DNA of 64,000 nt from Bradyrhizobium icense. GTDB taxonomy: Bacteria > Pseudomonadota > Alphaproteobacteria > Rhizobiales > Xanthobacteraceae. Numbering within the stretch: position 1 is the stretch's first letter; each line of letters opens with the position of its first letter. The stretch spans positions 1,488,001 to 1,552,000 of the forward strand of contig NZ_CP016428.1 of assembly GCF_001693385.1 (NCBI RefSeq), given 5' to 3'. Under the pieces are notes generated by a model. The model saw only the letters and a list, made by a program, of their open reading frames with translations. It was not told the origin of the DNA and did not search any database. Positions 23,132 to 32,482 of this stretch are shown here, piece after piece. Position numbers and translations under genes: made by a program.

Positions 23132-25522
23132 TTAAAACTTCAGATTAGCAAAGGCCCTCACGCCGATGCCCGGCAACAGCACTTGGTCCTTGTTGAAGGA
23201 GACGGAATTGCGGATGTTCTCGTTCAAGAGGTTGTTGCCGACCACGCCGACCAACATTTCGCGGGCGCCGAACCAACTGGGGTCCAGCTTGGTCTTGTAG
23301 CTGACCTCCGCCTTCAGCAGATTATAACCTGCGGTCGGCGTTTCCCCGATCGGCGCGATATCGTTCTGGGCGAAAGCATGCAGCAGGTTGATTCGCGTCA
23401 GCCAGTTTGCATCGCGCCAGAACAAGCCGCCGCCCGCGCGCACCGGCGGGATTCGCGGAACGTTGGTGCCGTCGCTGAAAGTCGCGCGCACGACATCGAA
23501 CTGGCTCTCGATACCCCAGATGCCGCCGTTGAGCGGCCCGACATCCAACTGGCTCTGGAATTCGCCGCCGCGGAAGGTGGCGTCGCGTTGCGAATAGATC
23601 GCCTGGTTCAGCTCGAGTGGGGCAGCCGGATCGGCAGGACTGACACAGGCTCCATCCTCGCAGGTGTTGCCGGTAAGTCGACGGTAAATGAAGCCATTGA
23701 ACTTCGTATAGTAAGCCGTCGCTTCGAACCTCAAGGGCCCGGTCGCTCGTCGTAATCCGATCTCGATCGATTTGGCCGTTTCGATGCCCAGATTGGGATT
23801 GCCGATGTCGAAGGTGACGGTTGCTTCGTGGACCCCGCGCGAGAACAATTCGGCCGGCTTGGGCGCGCGCTCGACGTATTGCGCGGTGATGCTCGCAACC
23901 AGATCGCCTGGAAGGTCCTGAAGCAAGCCTATGCTCGCGCTCTTCGGCGTGAAGTTCAGATTGCGCGCCGTCGGCGGGCCGATATCGCCCGGATTGGCAT
24001 TGATGTCGAAAAGTTCCGGAATGAATGCCGGCGTCGTTCCGCTGAGACTGACATGCTCGATACGGCCGGCGATCTGCGCCTTGGTTGAGTCAGTGAACTT
24101 GAGCTCGTTGAAGACGTAGCCGGCAACCCTGTTATTCTTGTTAGGATCAAACAATCCATTGAGCGGGCTTCCTGGATCGTCCGGGCTTGGCGCCGTCAAT
24201 TCCTGATGCCCGGCCTGCAGACCGAAAGCGGTCGTGACAGCGGCAAAGCGCGCGTTGAACGGCGCCATCTGCACCTCGACGCGCCCTTCCTGCTCCCTGT
24301 TGGTAAAGGTCTGCCGCACGCCGGTGGACGAGAAGTCGGCGGGATCGGCAAGCCCGATCTCGTTGTGCTTGTAATCAGTCGCGCCGGCCCAGAACCTGAT
24401 CGCGTCGATCGCCGTTGCGTCCGGCCGGTATTCTCCCTTGGCTGTGAACTTGGTCTGGCGCGCGTCGATGCGGGTCTGGTGATCGGAGGGTTCAATTCCG
24501 GGAATGCGGTACAGCGTATCGTTCTGCGTAATCGCAGCGCCAATGAAGCCGCCGGAGAAAATATAGGAGCCGCCGATCGAGGCGCCGGCCGCCTGCATCG
24601 CCGAATTTGGCTGCCGACCGTTGAATGGCTGGGTGGGATCAAACAGATACGGATAGCTCGGAACGCTGTAATCACTGGCCTTGCGGCCATAGGCATCAGC
24701 GTGGAACGCGAAATTGCCGCCGCCGGCATCAATCAGGATGCCGCCGTCGACACCCCGGTCAACGGTATTGACGGCCGTTCGGGTTTCGACCGTGACGCAG
24801 GAAGGTGATTGCACGTTTGCGAGCGGCGCCTTCGCCGGCAACCCGTAGGTCTGGAAGGGTGCCGCCGCGCATGAAGGCAGGGCGTCCGGGATGCGATTGT
24901 TGGTTGCGCTGACGACGCCGCCGATCGATGTCGATCCGTAGCGCATCGCCGCCGGACCACGGATGACTTCGACCTGGTTTGTGGCCAGTGGATCGACCGG
25001 CACGAAATGGTCTTCGCCGAGATCGGAGGCGCCGCCAGCGTTGGTACCGTTCTCGAGGATGCCGACGCGATTGACGTCGAGGCCCCGGATGATCGGCCGA
25101 CTCGCGGCACCGGGCGCGAAGGTTGAGCCGGTAATGCCGGGCTTCGAGAACAGGAGATCGCCAAGCTGGGCGGTGCCTTGGCGGCGGATCTCCTCGTTGG
25201 GCACGACGGTAACCGTTGCGAATTGATCGGTTACGACCGGCAGCACGCCTTGTTGGGGCGCGGCTGCGACCGGCGCGGCTTGCGGCTCTGGCGCGGGCGC
25301 GCGGTTCTGGCCGGGCGCGGCGCGGGTGACGCGCACCGGCGTTCGTGCGGGCACGGGTTGGCGTCGGACGATTGGGCTCGGCGCCGTCACGGTGATTTCG
25401 GGGAGTTGCGTCGAAGCGGTTGGCGACGCCGCGCCCTGCGCCATTGCGCCGTTGCCTGCCGCGCATAGCAATAGCCAGCTAGCTCCACCGATGTGGAACG
25501 CACGTATCTTCTTGAATGTCAT
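23132..25522 (-). CDS. TonB-dependent outer-membrane receptor, probable zinc uptake (ZnuD-like)
   Basis: 796 aa from ATG 25522, chosen because it starts a signal peptide (MTFKKIRAFHIGGASWLLLC ending GAMAQ). A Pro/Ala-rich N-terminal segment leads to the plug domain (FATVTVVPNEEIRRQGTAQL, then RPIIRGLDVNRVGILENG and QVEVIRGPAAMRYGSTSIGG, all classic). The 22-strand barrel ends in FANLKF with a C-terminal Phe for BAM recognition. It sits behind a His-rich small protein and a Zur-box-like palindrome, with a COG0523 GTPase opposite, which points to zinc rather than iron or heme. Transport needs TonB-ExbBD. Confidence 0.9.
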   Translation of the reverse strand: MTFKKIRAFHIGGASWLLLCAAGNGAMAQGAASPTASTQLPEITVTAPSPIVRRQPVPARTPVRVTRAAPGQNRAPAPEPQAAPVAAAPQQGVLPVVTDQFATVTVVPNEEIRRQGTAQLGDLLFSKPGITGSTFAPGAASRPIIRGLDVNRVGILENGTNAGGASDLGEDHFVPVDPLATNQVEVIRGPAAMRYGSTSIGGVVSATNNRIPDALPSCAAAPFQTYGLPAKAPLANVQSPSCVTVETRTAVNTVDRGVDGGILIDAGGGNFAFHADAYGRKASDYSVPSYPYLFDPTQPFNGRQPNSAMQAAGASIGGSYIFSGGFIGAAITQNDTLYRIPGIEPSDHQTRIDARQTKFTAKGEYRPDATAIDAIRFWAGATDYKHNEIGLADPADFSSTGVRQTFTNREQEGRVEVQMAPFNARFAAVTTAFGLQAGHQELTAPSPDDPGSPLNGLFDPNKNNRVAGYVFNELKFTDSTKAQIAGRIEHVSLSGTTPAFIPELFDINANPGDIGPPTARNLNFTPKSASIGLLQDLPGDLVASITAQYVERAPKPAELFSRGVHEATVTFDIGNPNLGIETAKSIEIGLRRATGPLRFEATAYYTKFNGFIYRRLTGNTCEDGACVSPADPAAPLELNQAIYSQRDATFRGGEFQSQLDVGPLNGGIWGIESQFDVVRATFSDGTNVPRIPPVRAGGGLFWRDANWLTRINLLHAFAQNDIAPIGETPTAGYNLLKAEVSYKTKLDPSWFGAREMLVGVVGNNLLNENIRNSVSFNKDQVLLPGIGVRAFANLKF

Positions 25523-25629
25523 TGTCCCGACCCTGATTCCGTCGATGTGCGACGGACGATTCCGATTTTCCTTCAGGAGCCGCGCCTGGCGCGGCAATCC
25601 CTTGGGCAGTGCATTGATTTCAATCGGCG

Positions 25630-26088
25630 TCAGGAGGCGGGCGGTGCGCGAGACTGGAACGCGAGATCGGACGAGCCGAGATGCGCGAACTCGGCGCCGG
25701 GGACCAGGTACAGAAGTTCGAAAGCCCCCGGCAACTCCAGCACGGGTGGCGTGATGAACAGGAAATTATTGGCAAGCGAGAGGACGGCGCAGACCGAGCA
25801 GACATTGGCCGTGTGCTGGTCGTCATCGTGGCCCGCAGGCTGCTGCGCCTGTGCGGCTTCGGGGTGCGCATCTTCTGCGGCAAGGGGCGTGGCGATCGCA
25901 GAATTGGCGTCGGTCAGCCCGCTTTGAACGGCCGGTTCGGCGTGCGTGGCCGTCGCGTGAAAATGCCCGCATGACAGCGCAAGCTGGATCGCGAGCGCAA
26001 ACAGCGCCAGCCGCGAGCCGTGCTTGAGGTGCTTTCGGAACCAGTTCACGACGATTGACGCCTCGTCCCCCGGGGTCGGCTCAGGCAT
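25630..26088 (-). CDS. His-rich exported or membrane small protein, DUF2946-like, in the zinc module
   Basis: 152 aa from ATG 26088. Residues 22-42 (LKHGSRLALFALAIQLALSC) are a signal-like or anchor helix, immediately followed by GHFHATATHAEP. A central AQQPAGHDDDQHTANVCSVCAVL segment adds His/Asp and a CxxC pair, and a second hydrophobic stretch follows (SLANNFLFITPPVLELPGA). This arrangement resembles DUF2946 proteins found next to metal uptake genes. The His and Cys groups suggest periplasmic zinc binding (inference). It is first in the transcript that continues into the TonB receptor, with a Zur-box-like site 15 nt upstream. Confidence 0.8.
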   Translation of the reverse strand: MPEPTPGDEASIVVNWFRKHLKHGSRLALFALAIQLALSCGHFHATATHAEPAVQSGLTDANSAIATPLAAEDAHPEAAQAQQPAGHDDDQHTANVCSVCAVLSLANNFLFITPPVLELPGAFELLYLVPGAEFAHLGSSDLAFQSRAPPAS

Positions 26089-26102
26089 CTCGCCGTCCCA
26101 AT

Positions 26103-26115
26103 GTTACATTATAAC
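26103..26115 (-). promoter_or_regulatory. Zur-box-like palindrome upstream of the His-rich gene and TonB receptor
   Basis: GTTACATTATAAC, an imperfect palindrome (GTTA-n5-TAAC outer arms) within an AT-rich island in GC-rich DNA, 15 nt upstream of ATG 26088. It resembles the alphaproteobacterial Zur box (GTTATnnnATAAC core). Binding here would repress the receptor operon when zinc is ample. Confidence 0.6.
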
Positions 26116-26264
26116 GTCGCGAAGACCGCGGCGTGTCAATCGACATCCGGGCTGCCGTCTTTCCGGGGCGCCGACAATTCCGCCAGGTGTGAGATTCGCG
26201 CAACATCAGCACTTTCGCCCCGTGCACCCGCATGCTTGCCAATTGACAATTCGCGGTCATATGT

Positions 26265-26284
26265 TGTTATGTTATAACATAACA
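26265..26284 (+). promoter_or_regulatory. Perfect 20-bp Zur-box-like palindrome upstream of the COG0523 GTPase
   Basis: TGTTATGTTATAACATAACA is a perfect palindrome centred 91 nt upstream of ATG 26366. It matches the alphaproteobacterial Zur consensus shape (TGTTATAnTATAACA core). COG0523 GTPases and zinc receptors are standard Zur targets, so the palindrome and gene content support each other. Confidence 0.8.
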
Positions 26285-26365
26285 TAGTTCGTCAACTACG
26301 GGGTCCCTGCATGCGTCATCCTCCCCGGTTGGGGCCCCGCGAGCTCAAGAGGCTTTTCGATCTCC

Positions 26366-27574
26366 ATGCGAAAACTCCCCGTCACCGTCTTGTCCGGCTT
26401 CCTCGGGGCTGGAAAGACAACTTTGATGAATCACGTGCTCAACAATCGCCAGGGCCTGAAGGTTGCGGTGATTGTGAACGACATGAGCGAAGTCAACATC
26501 TACGCAGACCTCGTCCGCGATGGCGGTGCGAACCTCTCGCGGACTGACGAAAAACTGGTCGAGATGACCAACGGCTGCATCTGCTGCACGCTGCGCGACG
26601 ATTTGTTGAAGGAAGTGCGGGCGCTCGCCGAGTGCGGACGGTTCGACTATCTGCTGATCGAATCCACCGGAATCTCGGAGCCGCTGCCGGTCGCGGCAAC
26701 CTTCGATTTCCGCTCCGAAGACGGAGAAAGCCTGTCCGACGTGGCAAGCCTCGACACGATGGTCACGGTCGTCGATGCCGTCAATCTGCTGAAGAACTAT
26801 TCCTCTACCGTTTTTCTGGCGGATCGCGGCGAGTCGCTTGGTGAAGGCGACAGGCGCACGTTGGTGGATCTGCTGGTCGAGCAGATCGAATTTGCCGATG
26901 TGATCGTACTCAACAAGATCGATGCAGCGTCGCAGGGAGAACGCGACTCCGCCCGGATGATTATCCGCTCTCTCAATCCCGAGGCCGATATCGTCGAGAC
27001 CAATTTCTCCAATGCGCCGCTGGAGCGCATTCTCAATACCGGCCGCTTCGATTTCGAGCGCGCGCAGCAACACCCGCTGTGGTTCAAGGAGCTTTATGGC
27101 TTTGCGGACCATACGCCCGAGACCGAAGAATACGGCGTCAAGAACTTCGTCTATCGCGCGCGACGGCCGTTCGAGCCTGCGAAGTTTCACCAGTTCCTGA
27201 AAGAAAGCTGGCCGGGCGTCATCCGCGCCAAGGGACATTTCTGGATCGCAACTCGCCCGCAATGGCTCGGCGAGTTGAGCCAGGCCGGCGCGATCGTCCG
27301 AACCGAAGGGCTCGGCTTCTGGTGGGCGAATGTGCCGGCAGATCGGTGGCCGGACGATCCGTTCTGGCGACTATCGCTCAAGAAGAACTGGAGCGAGGTG
27401 TACGGCGATCGCCGGCAGGAGATCGTCTTCATCGGCACGAATATGGATCAGGACGCGATCACGGCGCGTCTCGATGCGTGCCTTGTAGCGGGAAAGCCGG
27501 GAATGCGCATCGCGGAATGGTCCGGGCTTGCCGATCCATTCCCGAGGTGGCGACGCGCGGACGAGGCTGCGTAG
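26366..27574 (+). CDS. COG0523 (CobW/ZigA-like) zinc metallochaperone GTPase
   Basis: 402 aa cytoplasmic G3E GTPase. Walker [10 protein letters not shown] at residues 11-19, the metal-binding GCICC motif at 70-74, the switch [11 protein letters not shown] near 93 and the guanine-specificity NKID near 187. The C-terminal CobW domain ([18 protein letters not shown]) completes the family length. Homologues such as Bacillus ZagA (YciC) and Acinetobacter ZigA are Zur-repressed and deliver zinc to essential enzymes under starvation. The perfect Zur-like palindrome upstream supports the zinc role over cobalt or nitrile hydratase assignment. No strong Shine-Dalgarno precedes ATG 26366. Confidence 0.92.
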   Translation: MRKLPVTVLSGFLGAGKTTLMNHVLNNRQGLKVAVIVNDMSEVNIYADLVRDGGANLSRTDEKLVEMTNGCICCTLRDDLLKEVRALAECGRFDYLLIESTGISEPLPVAATFDFRSEDGESLSDVASLDTMVTVVDAVNLLKNYSSTVFLADRGESLGEGDRRTLVDLLVEQIEFADVIVLNKIDAASQGERDSARMIIRSLNPEADIVETNFSNAPLERILNTGRFDFERAQQHPLWFKELYGFADHTPETEEYGVKNFVYRARRPFEPAKFHQFLKESWPGVIRAKGHFWIATRPQWLGELSQAGAIVRTEGLGFWWANVPADRWPDDPFWRLSLKKNWSEVYGDRRQEIVFIGTNMDQDAITARLDACLVAGKPGMRIAEWSGLADPFPRWRRADEAA

Positions 27575-27601
27575 CACCCATCGACGACGCCTCCGCAGCG
27601 C

Positions 27602-29665
27602 TTACCGCCCCTCGCGCACCCAGGTCGCGGCGAACGCGCCGAGCAGCAGCAACAATCCGACTAATCCGGCAAACATCGGCAGCACGCCGACGCCCTTGAC
27701 GACGCTGGCGTCGCGCATCTTGACGCCCATCCAGCCGTCGCCGTGGAAGATGCCGGAGGCGCGCACCGGCACGACGCGGGGCAGGTCGACGCTTCCGCCA
27801 TCGGCGACGCGGCGGGCGTCGCCGCCGGTGGCTTGCGCCAAGGGCTTCAGCATCTCGGTCGTCGAGGTGACTTCAGAAAATTCCTTCGGGTTGGTCGGCC
27901 CGACATTGATCAGCGCCTTCAGCGCGCCGTCGGTCGCCTGCCACAGGCCGAGTTCGTTGGCGGGCAGGGTGGAGCGCCAGGTGCCAGGCTCGCTCGCGGT
28001 CAGCGTCAGCTCCTTGGTGGCGCCGCTCGGCGATGTCACCGTTACCGGCGGCACGTTGTCGGCCATGGTCTGGCGCAGCACCACGAGGTCCTTGCCCTGG
28101 ATTTGCAGGCGCAGCGCTTCCTCGTCGAGATCAGGCTGCTTCATCAGCCAGTGCGACATCCGCCGCAACAGATCCAGATGAGGGCCGCCGCCCTCATAGC
28201 CGCGCGCCCACAGCCAGATGTGGTCCGACAACAGAAGCGCGACGCGGCCTTCGCCGAAGCGCGACAGCAACAGCAGCGGCTTGCCATCGGCGCCGGTCAT
28301 CACGGGCGCGCCGACCGCGTTGCGCGTTTCCACCGCGCGGAAGAAGCGGCTCCAGCGCGGCGGCTCGCTGGCGGAGCCTTCGAGGCCGCGCGTCACCGGA
28401 TGGCGCTTACCGGCGTCGCTTAAGTGCGCGTAGAACGGCTTCTCGGTCACGCCGACCGGCTCGGCCGGCAGCACCGTGTCGAGCGGCGTGCGCCAGATGC
28501 TGGTGGTGGAGGCGTAATCGGGGCCGGCCGACACCAGCACCGCACCGCCGGCACGGACATAGCGCGCGATATTGTCGAAATAGGCAATCGGCAGCACGCC
28601 CTGGCGGGCGTATCGGTCGAAGATGATCAGGTGGAAATCGTTGATCCTCTGCTGGAACAGCTCGCGCGTCGGAAACGCGATCAGCGACAGCTCGTTGATC
28701 GGCGTGCCGTCCTGCTTCTCCGGCGGGCGCAGGATCGTGAAATGAACGAGGTCGATGCTGGCGTCCGATTTCAGCAGATTGCGCCAGGTGCGCTCGCCGG
28801 AATGTGGCTCGCCGGACACCAAGAGCACGCGCAGCCTGTCGCGGACGCCGTCGATCGCGACCACGGCGCGATTATTCACCAGCGTCAATTCGTTATCGAG
28901 GGGAGAAGCCTCGATCTCGACGATATTCGGGCCGGCATGCTTGATGTCGACTTCGACACTGGAGGTCTGGCCGCTGACCAGATTGCGCTCGCTGATTACC
29001 TCGCCGTCGCGGCGAATGACAACCTTCGCGCGCTGGCCGCTGACGCCCTGGTCGTCGAGCCGGTACGTGATGGTCTGCGGCTGTCCGACGATGCCGAAAC
29101 GCGGCGCGGCCGAGATTGCGATGCGGCGGTCGCGCTCATCCTTGCGGCCGGTGACGAGTGCATGCACCGGCGCCTGGAAGCCGAGGGCCGCGGCATTGGC
29201 GGGAATGTCATGCACCCGGCCATCGGTGATCAGGAACGCGCCGGCAACGCGGTCGACCGGAACGTCCGACAGCGCCGAGGACAGCGCCCCGAACAGTTTT
29301 GTGCCGTCGGTCTCGCCGTCGGCCTGTCCGGCCTCGACGACGCGGACTTCCAGCCCCCTGATCTTCTTCAGCGTGTCGACCAGCGCCTCTTGCGCCTGGG
29401 CCGTTTCCTGGTTGCGGGTGCCGAAATTCTGGCTCGGGCTCTTGTCGATCACGACGGCAGCCACCGAGGACAGCGGCTCGCGGTCCTCGCGGGTGAAGGA
29501 GGGATTGGCGAGCGCCAGCAGGATCAGCGCCAGCGCCGCGACGCGCACCGCGGCGCCGCGCGCGCGGCCGAGCAGTAATAGCGCCGAGATCGCGACGATC
29601 GCGGCCAGCGCGATCCAGAGCACGATCGCCGGAACGAGGGGGGTGAACGCGATGCCGTAGTTCAT
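27602..29665 (-). CDS. Large membrane protein of the MoxR/DUF58 operon, unknown
   Basis: 687 aa, the last gene of the moxR-DUF58-BatA/DUF4159 operon, 3 nt after its upstream partner. Two N-terminal helices (FTPLVPAIVLWIALAAIVAI, and a second rich in Ala/Leu near residue 45), a long periplasmic part with Ig-like strand patterns (VVIRRDGEVISERNLVSGQT) and a class-I glutamine-amidotransferase-like stretch (LIIFDRYARQGVLPIAYFDN), then a C-terminal helix (VLPMFAGLVGLLLLLGAFAA). Such proteins accompany MoxR ATPases in Rhizobiales. The role is inferred only as part of a membrane-bound assembly or chaperone complex. Confidence 0.8.
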   Translation of the reverse strand: MNYGIAFTPLVPAIVLWIALAAIVAISALLLLGRARGAAVRVAALALILLALANPSFTREDREPLSSVAAVVIDKSPSQNFGTRNQETAQAQEALVDTLKKIRGLEVRVVEAGQADGETDGTKLFGALSSALSDVPVDRVAGAFLITDGRVHDIPANAAALGFQAPVHALVTGRKDERDRRIAISAAPRFGIVGQPQTITYRLDDQGVSGQRAKVVIRRDGEVISERNLVSGQTSSVEVDIKHAGPNIVEIEASPLDNELTLVNNRAVVAIDGVRDRLRVLLVSGEPHSGERTWRNLLKSDASIDLVHFTILRPPEKQDGTPINELSLIAFPTRELFQQRINDFHLIIFDRYARQGVLPIAYFDNIARYVRAGGAVLVSAGPDYASTTSIWRTPLDTVLPAEPVGVTEKPFYAHLSDAGKRHPVTRGLEGSASEPPRWSRFFRAVETRNAVGAPVMTGADGKPLLLLSRFGEGRVALLLSDHIWLWARGYEGGGPHLDLLRRMSHWLMKQPDLDEEALRLQIQGKDLVVLRQTMADNVPPVTVTSPSGATKELTLTASEPGTWRSTLPANELGLWQATDGALKALINVGPTNPKEFSEVTSTTEMLKPLAQATGGDARRVADGGSVDLPRVVPVRASGIFHGDGWMGVKMRDASVVKGVGVLPMFAGLVGLLLLLGAFAATWVREGR

Positions 29666-29668
29666 GGC

Positions 29669-32482
29669 CTATTGCCCCAACCGTTCGATCAGGGCGGGCG
29701 CGTGGACCTGGTCGGCCTTGTAGTTGCCGGTCAGGGTGTACATCACGATGTTGACGCCCGAGCGGAAGGCGAATTCGCGCTGGCGCGGCTCGTTCGGCGT
29801 CAGCGGCAGCATCGGCTGTCCGTCCGGGCGATGCGCCCAGGCGCCGGCGAGATCGTTCGAGGTGATGATGATGGGCGAGACGCCGTCGCCGCCGCGCGCA
29901 GGCCGCGAGGCCGCCTCGTCGTCATCCTCGCGCGGCAGGGTCTCGACCCAGGTCTGGCCAGAGGTGAAGCGGCCGGGGAAATCGCGCAGCAGATAAAACG
30001 TCTTGGTCAACACATGCTCGCGCGGCACCGGCTCCAGTTCAGGCACGTCGAGGGAGGAGAGAATTTCGCGCAAGGTGCGCATGCCCGACGTCTGCGACGC
30101 GCCGTTCTCGCCGGGCGGCGCCTCGACCGCGTCGCGCGTGTCGAACAGCACCGTGCCGCCCTGCTTCATATAGGCGTCGATGCGGTTGATGGCGTCCTGC
30201 GGCGGCTTCGGCGCGCCCGGCACCACCGGCCAGTAGATCAGCGGGAAGAATGCCAGTTCGTCTCGCGCGGGATCGACGCCGACGGGATCGCCGGCCTCCA
30301 GCGCCGTGCGCTGCGCCAGGAACAGCGTCAGTCCGGCCATGCCCGCCTTGACAATGGAATCGACGTCGGCATTTCCGGTGACGACATAGGCAAGCCGCGT
30401 CTGCGACACCGAATTGATGGCGAACTCATCGTTGCCTTGGGCGCGCGTCGGCGAAGGCGTGGTCGAGGCCGCGACCAGGATCAGGGCCAATAGAACGGTG
30501 GCAGCCGCCGTGCGCCGCCGCCACAGAGCGGCAAGGCCCGCGCCCAGTATCGCGACCACGACCGCGTCGATCAGGAACAGCACCAGCGACGACGACAGCA
30601 GGATGCCACGCAAGTCGCGCGGTTCGGCATTGGTGTAGCTGGCGCGCTGCGCTCGCAACGGGGATGTATCGAGCGGCGCGATGCGATCGGCCGAGGCCAG
30701 GGTGTTGACCGCGATCGGGCCATCGGCCGGGCCGTAGAAGCCCGGCGGATGTTCTGCGGTGGCGCGATCGCGATAATCCGCAGGCATCGGCTTGGCGGTC
30801 GAGGGCGGCGGTCCGAATGCGCCGAAACCGTCGAGTGTGCGCAGGGGCGCTACCGTCTCGACATTGGTCGCCTCGCTCGCAACGCCAGCACCGGGCTTCG
30901 TGGTATAGCCGGACATGTCGACCAGCCGCCGCAGCATCTCGACGAAGCTGCCGGACATCGGCAAGTCAGACCAGCGCGAGTCGGCGCCGACATGGAACAG
31001 GCTGACAATGCCTCTGCCGCGATGTTCGCCGGTCACCAGCGGCGTGCCGTCTTCCAGCGATGCCCATGTCTTGGTGGCGAGCACCGCATCCGGCTCGGCC
31101 AGCACCTGCCGGTTCACGGTGACATCCTTGGGCACGGCGAGGCCCGCGAACGGAGCGTCGGCGGCGAAGGACGCCAGATGCTGCGGCTTTTCCCAGGTCA
31201 GGCTGCCGCCGAGGGTGCGGCCGCCGCGCCGCAGTTTCACCGGCACCAGATCGTCATCGGCCTGCGCCAGGCGGGGACCTGCGAAACGTATCAGCACGCC
31301 GCCCTGATCGATCCATGCATTCAGCCGCTCGCGGATTTCCGGCGACAGCGTGCCGACATCGGCGAGCACGATCATCGGCAGCCGCTGATCGAGGAATTGC
31401 GCGATCACCTGTTGCGGCGCGCCGCGCTCGCCGAGCCGCACGTCGGCGAATGGCGACAAAGCGCGGGCAAGGTAGAAGGTCGATGCCAATAGCGGCTGGG
31501 CGGTATCGCTGGTCGCGCCGGTGACGACGCCGACGGCGCGCCGCCGCCATCGCTTGTCGAGCAATTGCACCGCGCCGGCCGATCGTTCCCCCGAAATTTC
31601 CAGCCGCGAAATGTCGTTGCGCAGTTCGACCGGCAGATCGAACGCCGCTTCGCTTTCGCGGTCCTGCATGCCGAAAGCGTAGCGCGCCTCGCCGATCGGG
31701 GAGCCTTTGGCGTCGATCGCGCGAACCACGCCGGCTGCGACGCCGCCGGTGGTGCGCAGCACCTTGACCGTCATCTTCGCCGCGGCGTTTTCGGCGGCGA
31801 CCAGGGCTTGCGCAGGCGCCGCGCCGCCCTCGAATACTGTCAGCTTGCGCTCGCCGATGGTCTTGGCGAGATTTTCGACGAATTCGGCGCCGCGCCCGGT
31901 ATCGACGCCGTCGGACAGCCACGCGATCTCGGCGTCGCCAGTGGCCTTCAGGAAGCGGTCGAGCGCGCCAAGCGTGTCGACGCGGTCAATCGAATGGGGC
32001 TTTGGTGAAATCTGGCGCAGCGCAACGCGCGCGGTACCGGCCGGCATCAGCGTCATGTCGCGTGCGGGTTCGGAGAGCGGAACCAGCGCGACTCCGCGGC
32101 GATCGTTGTCGGCATTGGCGATCAGTTCGTCAGCGGCCTTGATCCGGGTGTCCCAGCTTCCAGCCGCGCTCCAACCGTCGTCGAGCAGGATCACCAGCGG
32201 CGCATTGCTGCCGCCGATGCCGGTCTGCGGATTCCAGATCGGACCTGCGGCGGCAAGGATGACCAGCGCCGCGGCGGCGAGACGCAGCGCCGTCAGCCAC
32301 CATGGCGTCCGCGACGGGGTTTCTTCCCTGGGCCTGATGTCGAACAACAGCCGCGTCGGCGGGAACTCGATCCGTCTCGGCCGCGGCGGCATCACGCGCA
32401 ACAGCCACCACAACACCGGCAGGCTCAGCAGGCCCAACAGAAGCAGCGGCTGCGCAAAGGTCAAGGGGAGGCCCGCCATCAT
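29669..32482 (-). CDS. BatA/DUF4159 domain membrane protein
   Basis: 937 aa. The N-terminus (PLTFAQPLLLLGLLSLPVLW, then RRIEFPPTRLLFDI) is the BatA/aerotolerance-regulator N-terminal domain with two helices. A VWA-like segment follows (APLVILLDDGWSAAG), then a central helix near residue 655 (GILLSSSLVLFLIDAVVVAI). The C-terminal ~210 residues (FAINSVSQTRLAYVVTGNAD, through FPLIYWPVVPGAPKPPQDAI) are a DUF4159 domain. The start ATG overlaps the DUF58 stop by 4 nt. Probably acts with the MoxR ATPase and DUF58 protein at the inner membrane; substrate unknown. Confidence 0.85.
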   Translation of the reverse strand: MMAGLPLTFAQPLLLLGLLSLPVLWWLLRVMPPRPRRIEFPPTRLLFDIRPREETPSRTPWWLTALRLAAAALVILAAAGPIWNPQTGIGGSNAPLVILLDDGWSAAGSWDTRIKAADELIANADNDRRGVALVPLSEPARDMTLMPAGTARVALRQISPKPHSIDRVDTLGALDRFLKATGDAEIAWLSDGVDTGRGAEFVENLAKTIGERKLTVFEGGAAPAQALVAAENAAAKMTVKVLRTTGGVAAGVVRAIDAKGSPIGEARYAFGMQDRESEAAFDLPVELRNDISRLEISGERSAGAVQLLDKRWRRRAVGVVTGATSDTAQPLLASTFYLARALSPFADVRLGERGAPQQVIAQFLDQRLPMIVLADVGTLSPEIRERLNAWIDQGGVLIRFAGPRLAQADDDLVPVKLRRGGRTLGGSLTWEKPQHLASFAADAPFAGLAVPKDVTVNRQVLAEPDAVLATKTWASLEDGTPLVTGEHRGRGIVSLFHVGADSRWSDLPMSGSFVEMLRRLVDMSGYTTKPGAGVASEATNVETVAPLRTLDGFGAFGPPPSTAKPMPADYRDRATAEHPPGFYGPADGPIAVNTLASADRIAPLDTSPLRAQRASYTNAEPRDLRGILLSSSLVLFLIDAVVVAILGAGLAALWRRRTAAATVLLALILVAASTTPSPTRAQGNDEFAINSVSQTRLAYVVTGNADVDSIVKAGMAGLTLFLAQRTALEAGDPVGVDPARDELAFFPLIYWPVVPGAPKPPQDAINRIDAYMKQGGTVLFDTRDAVEAPPGENGASQTSGMRTLREILSSLDVPELEPVPREHVLTKTFYLLRDFPGRFTSGQTWVETLPREDDDEAASRPARGGDGVSPIIITSNDLAGAWAHRPDGQPMLPLTPNEPRQREFAFRSGVNIVMYTLTGNYKADQVHAPALIERLGQ

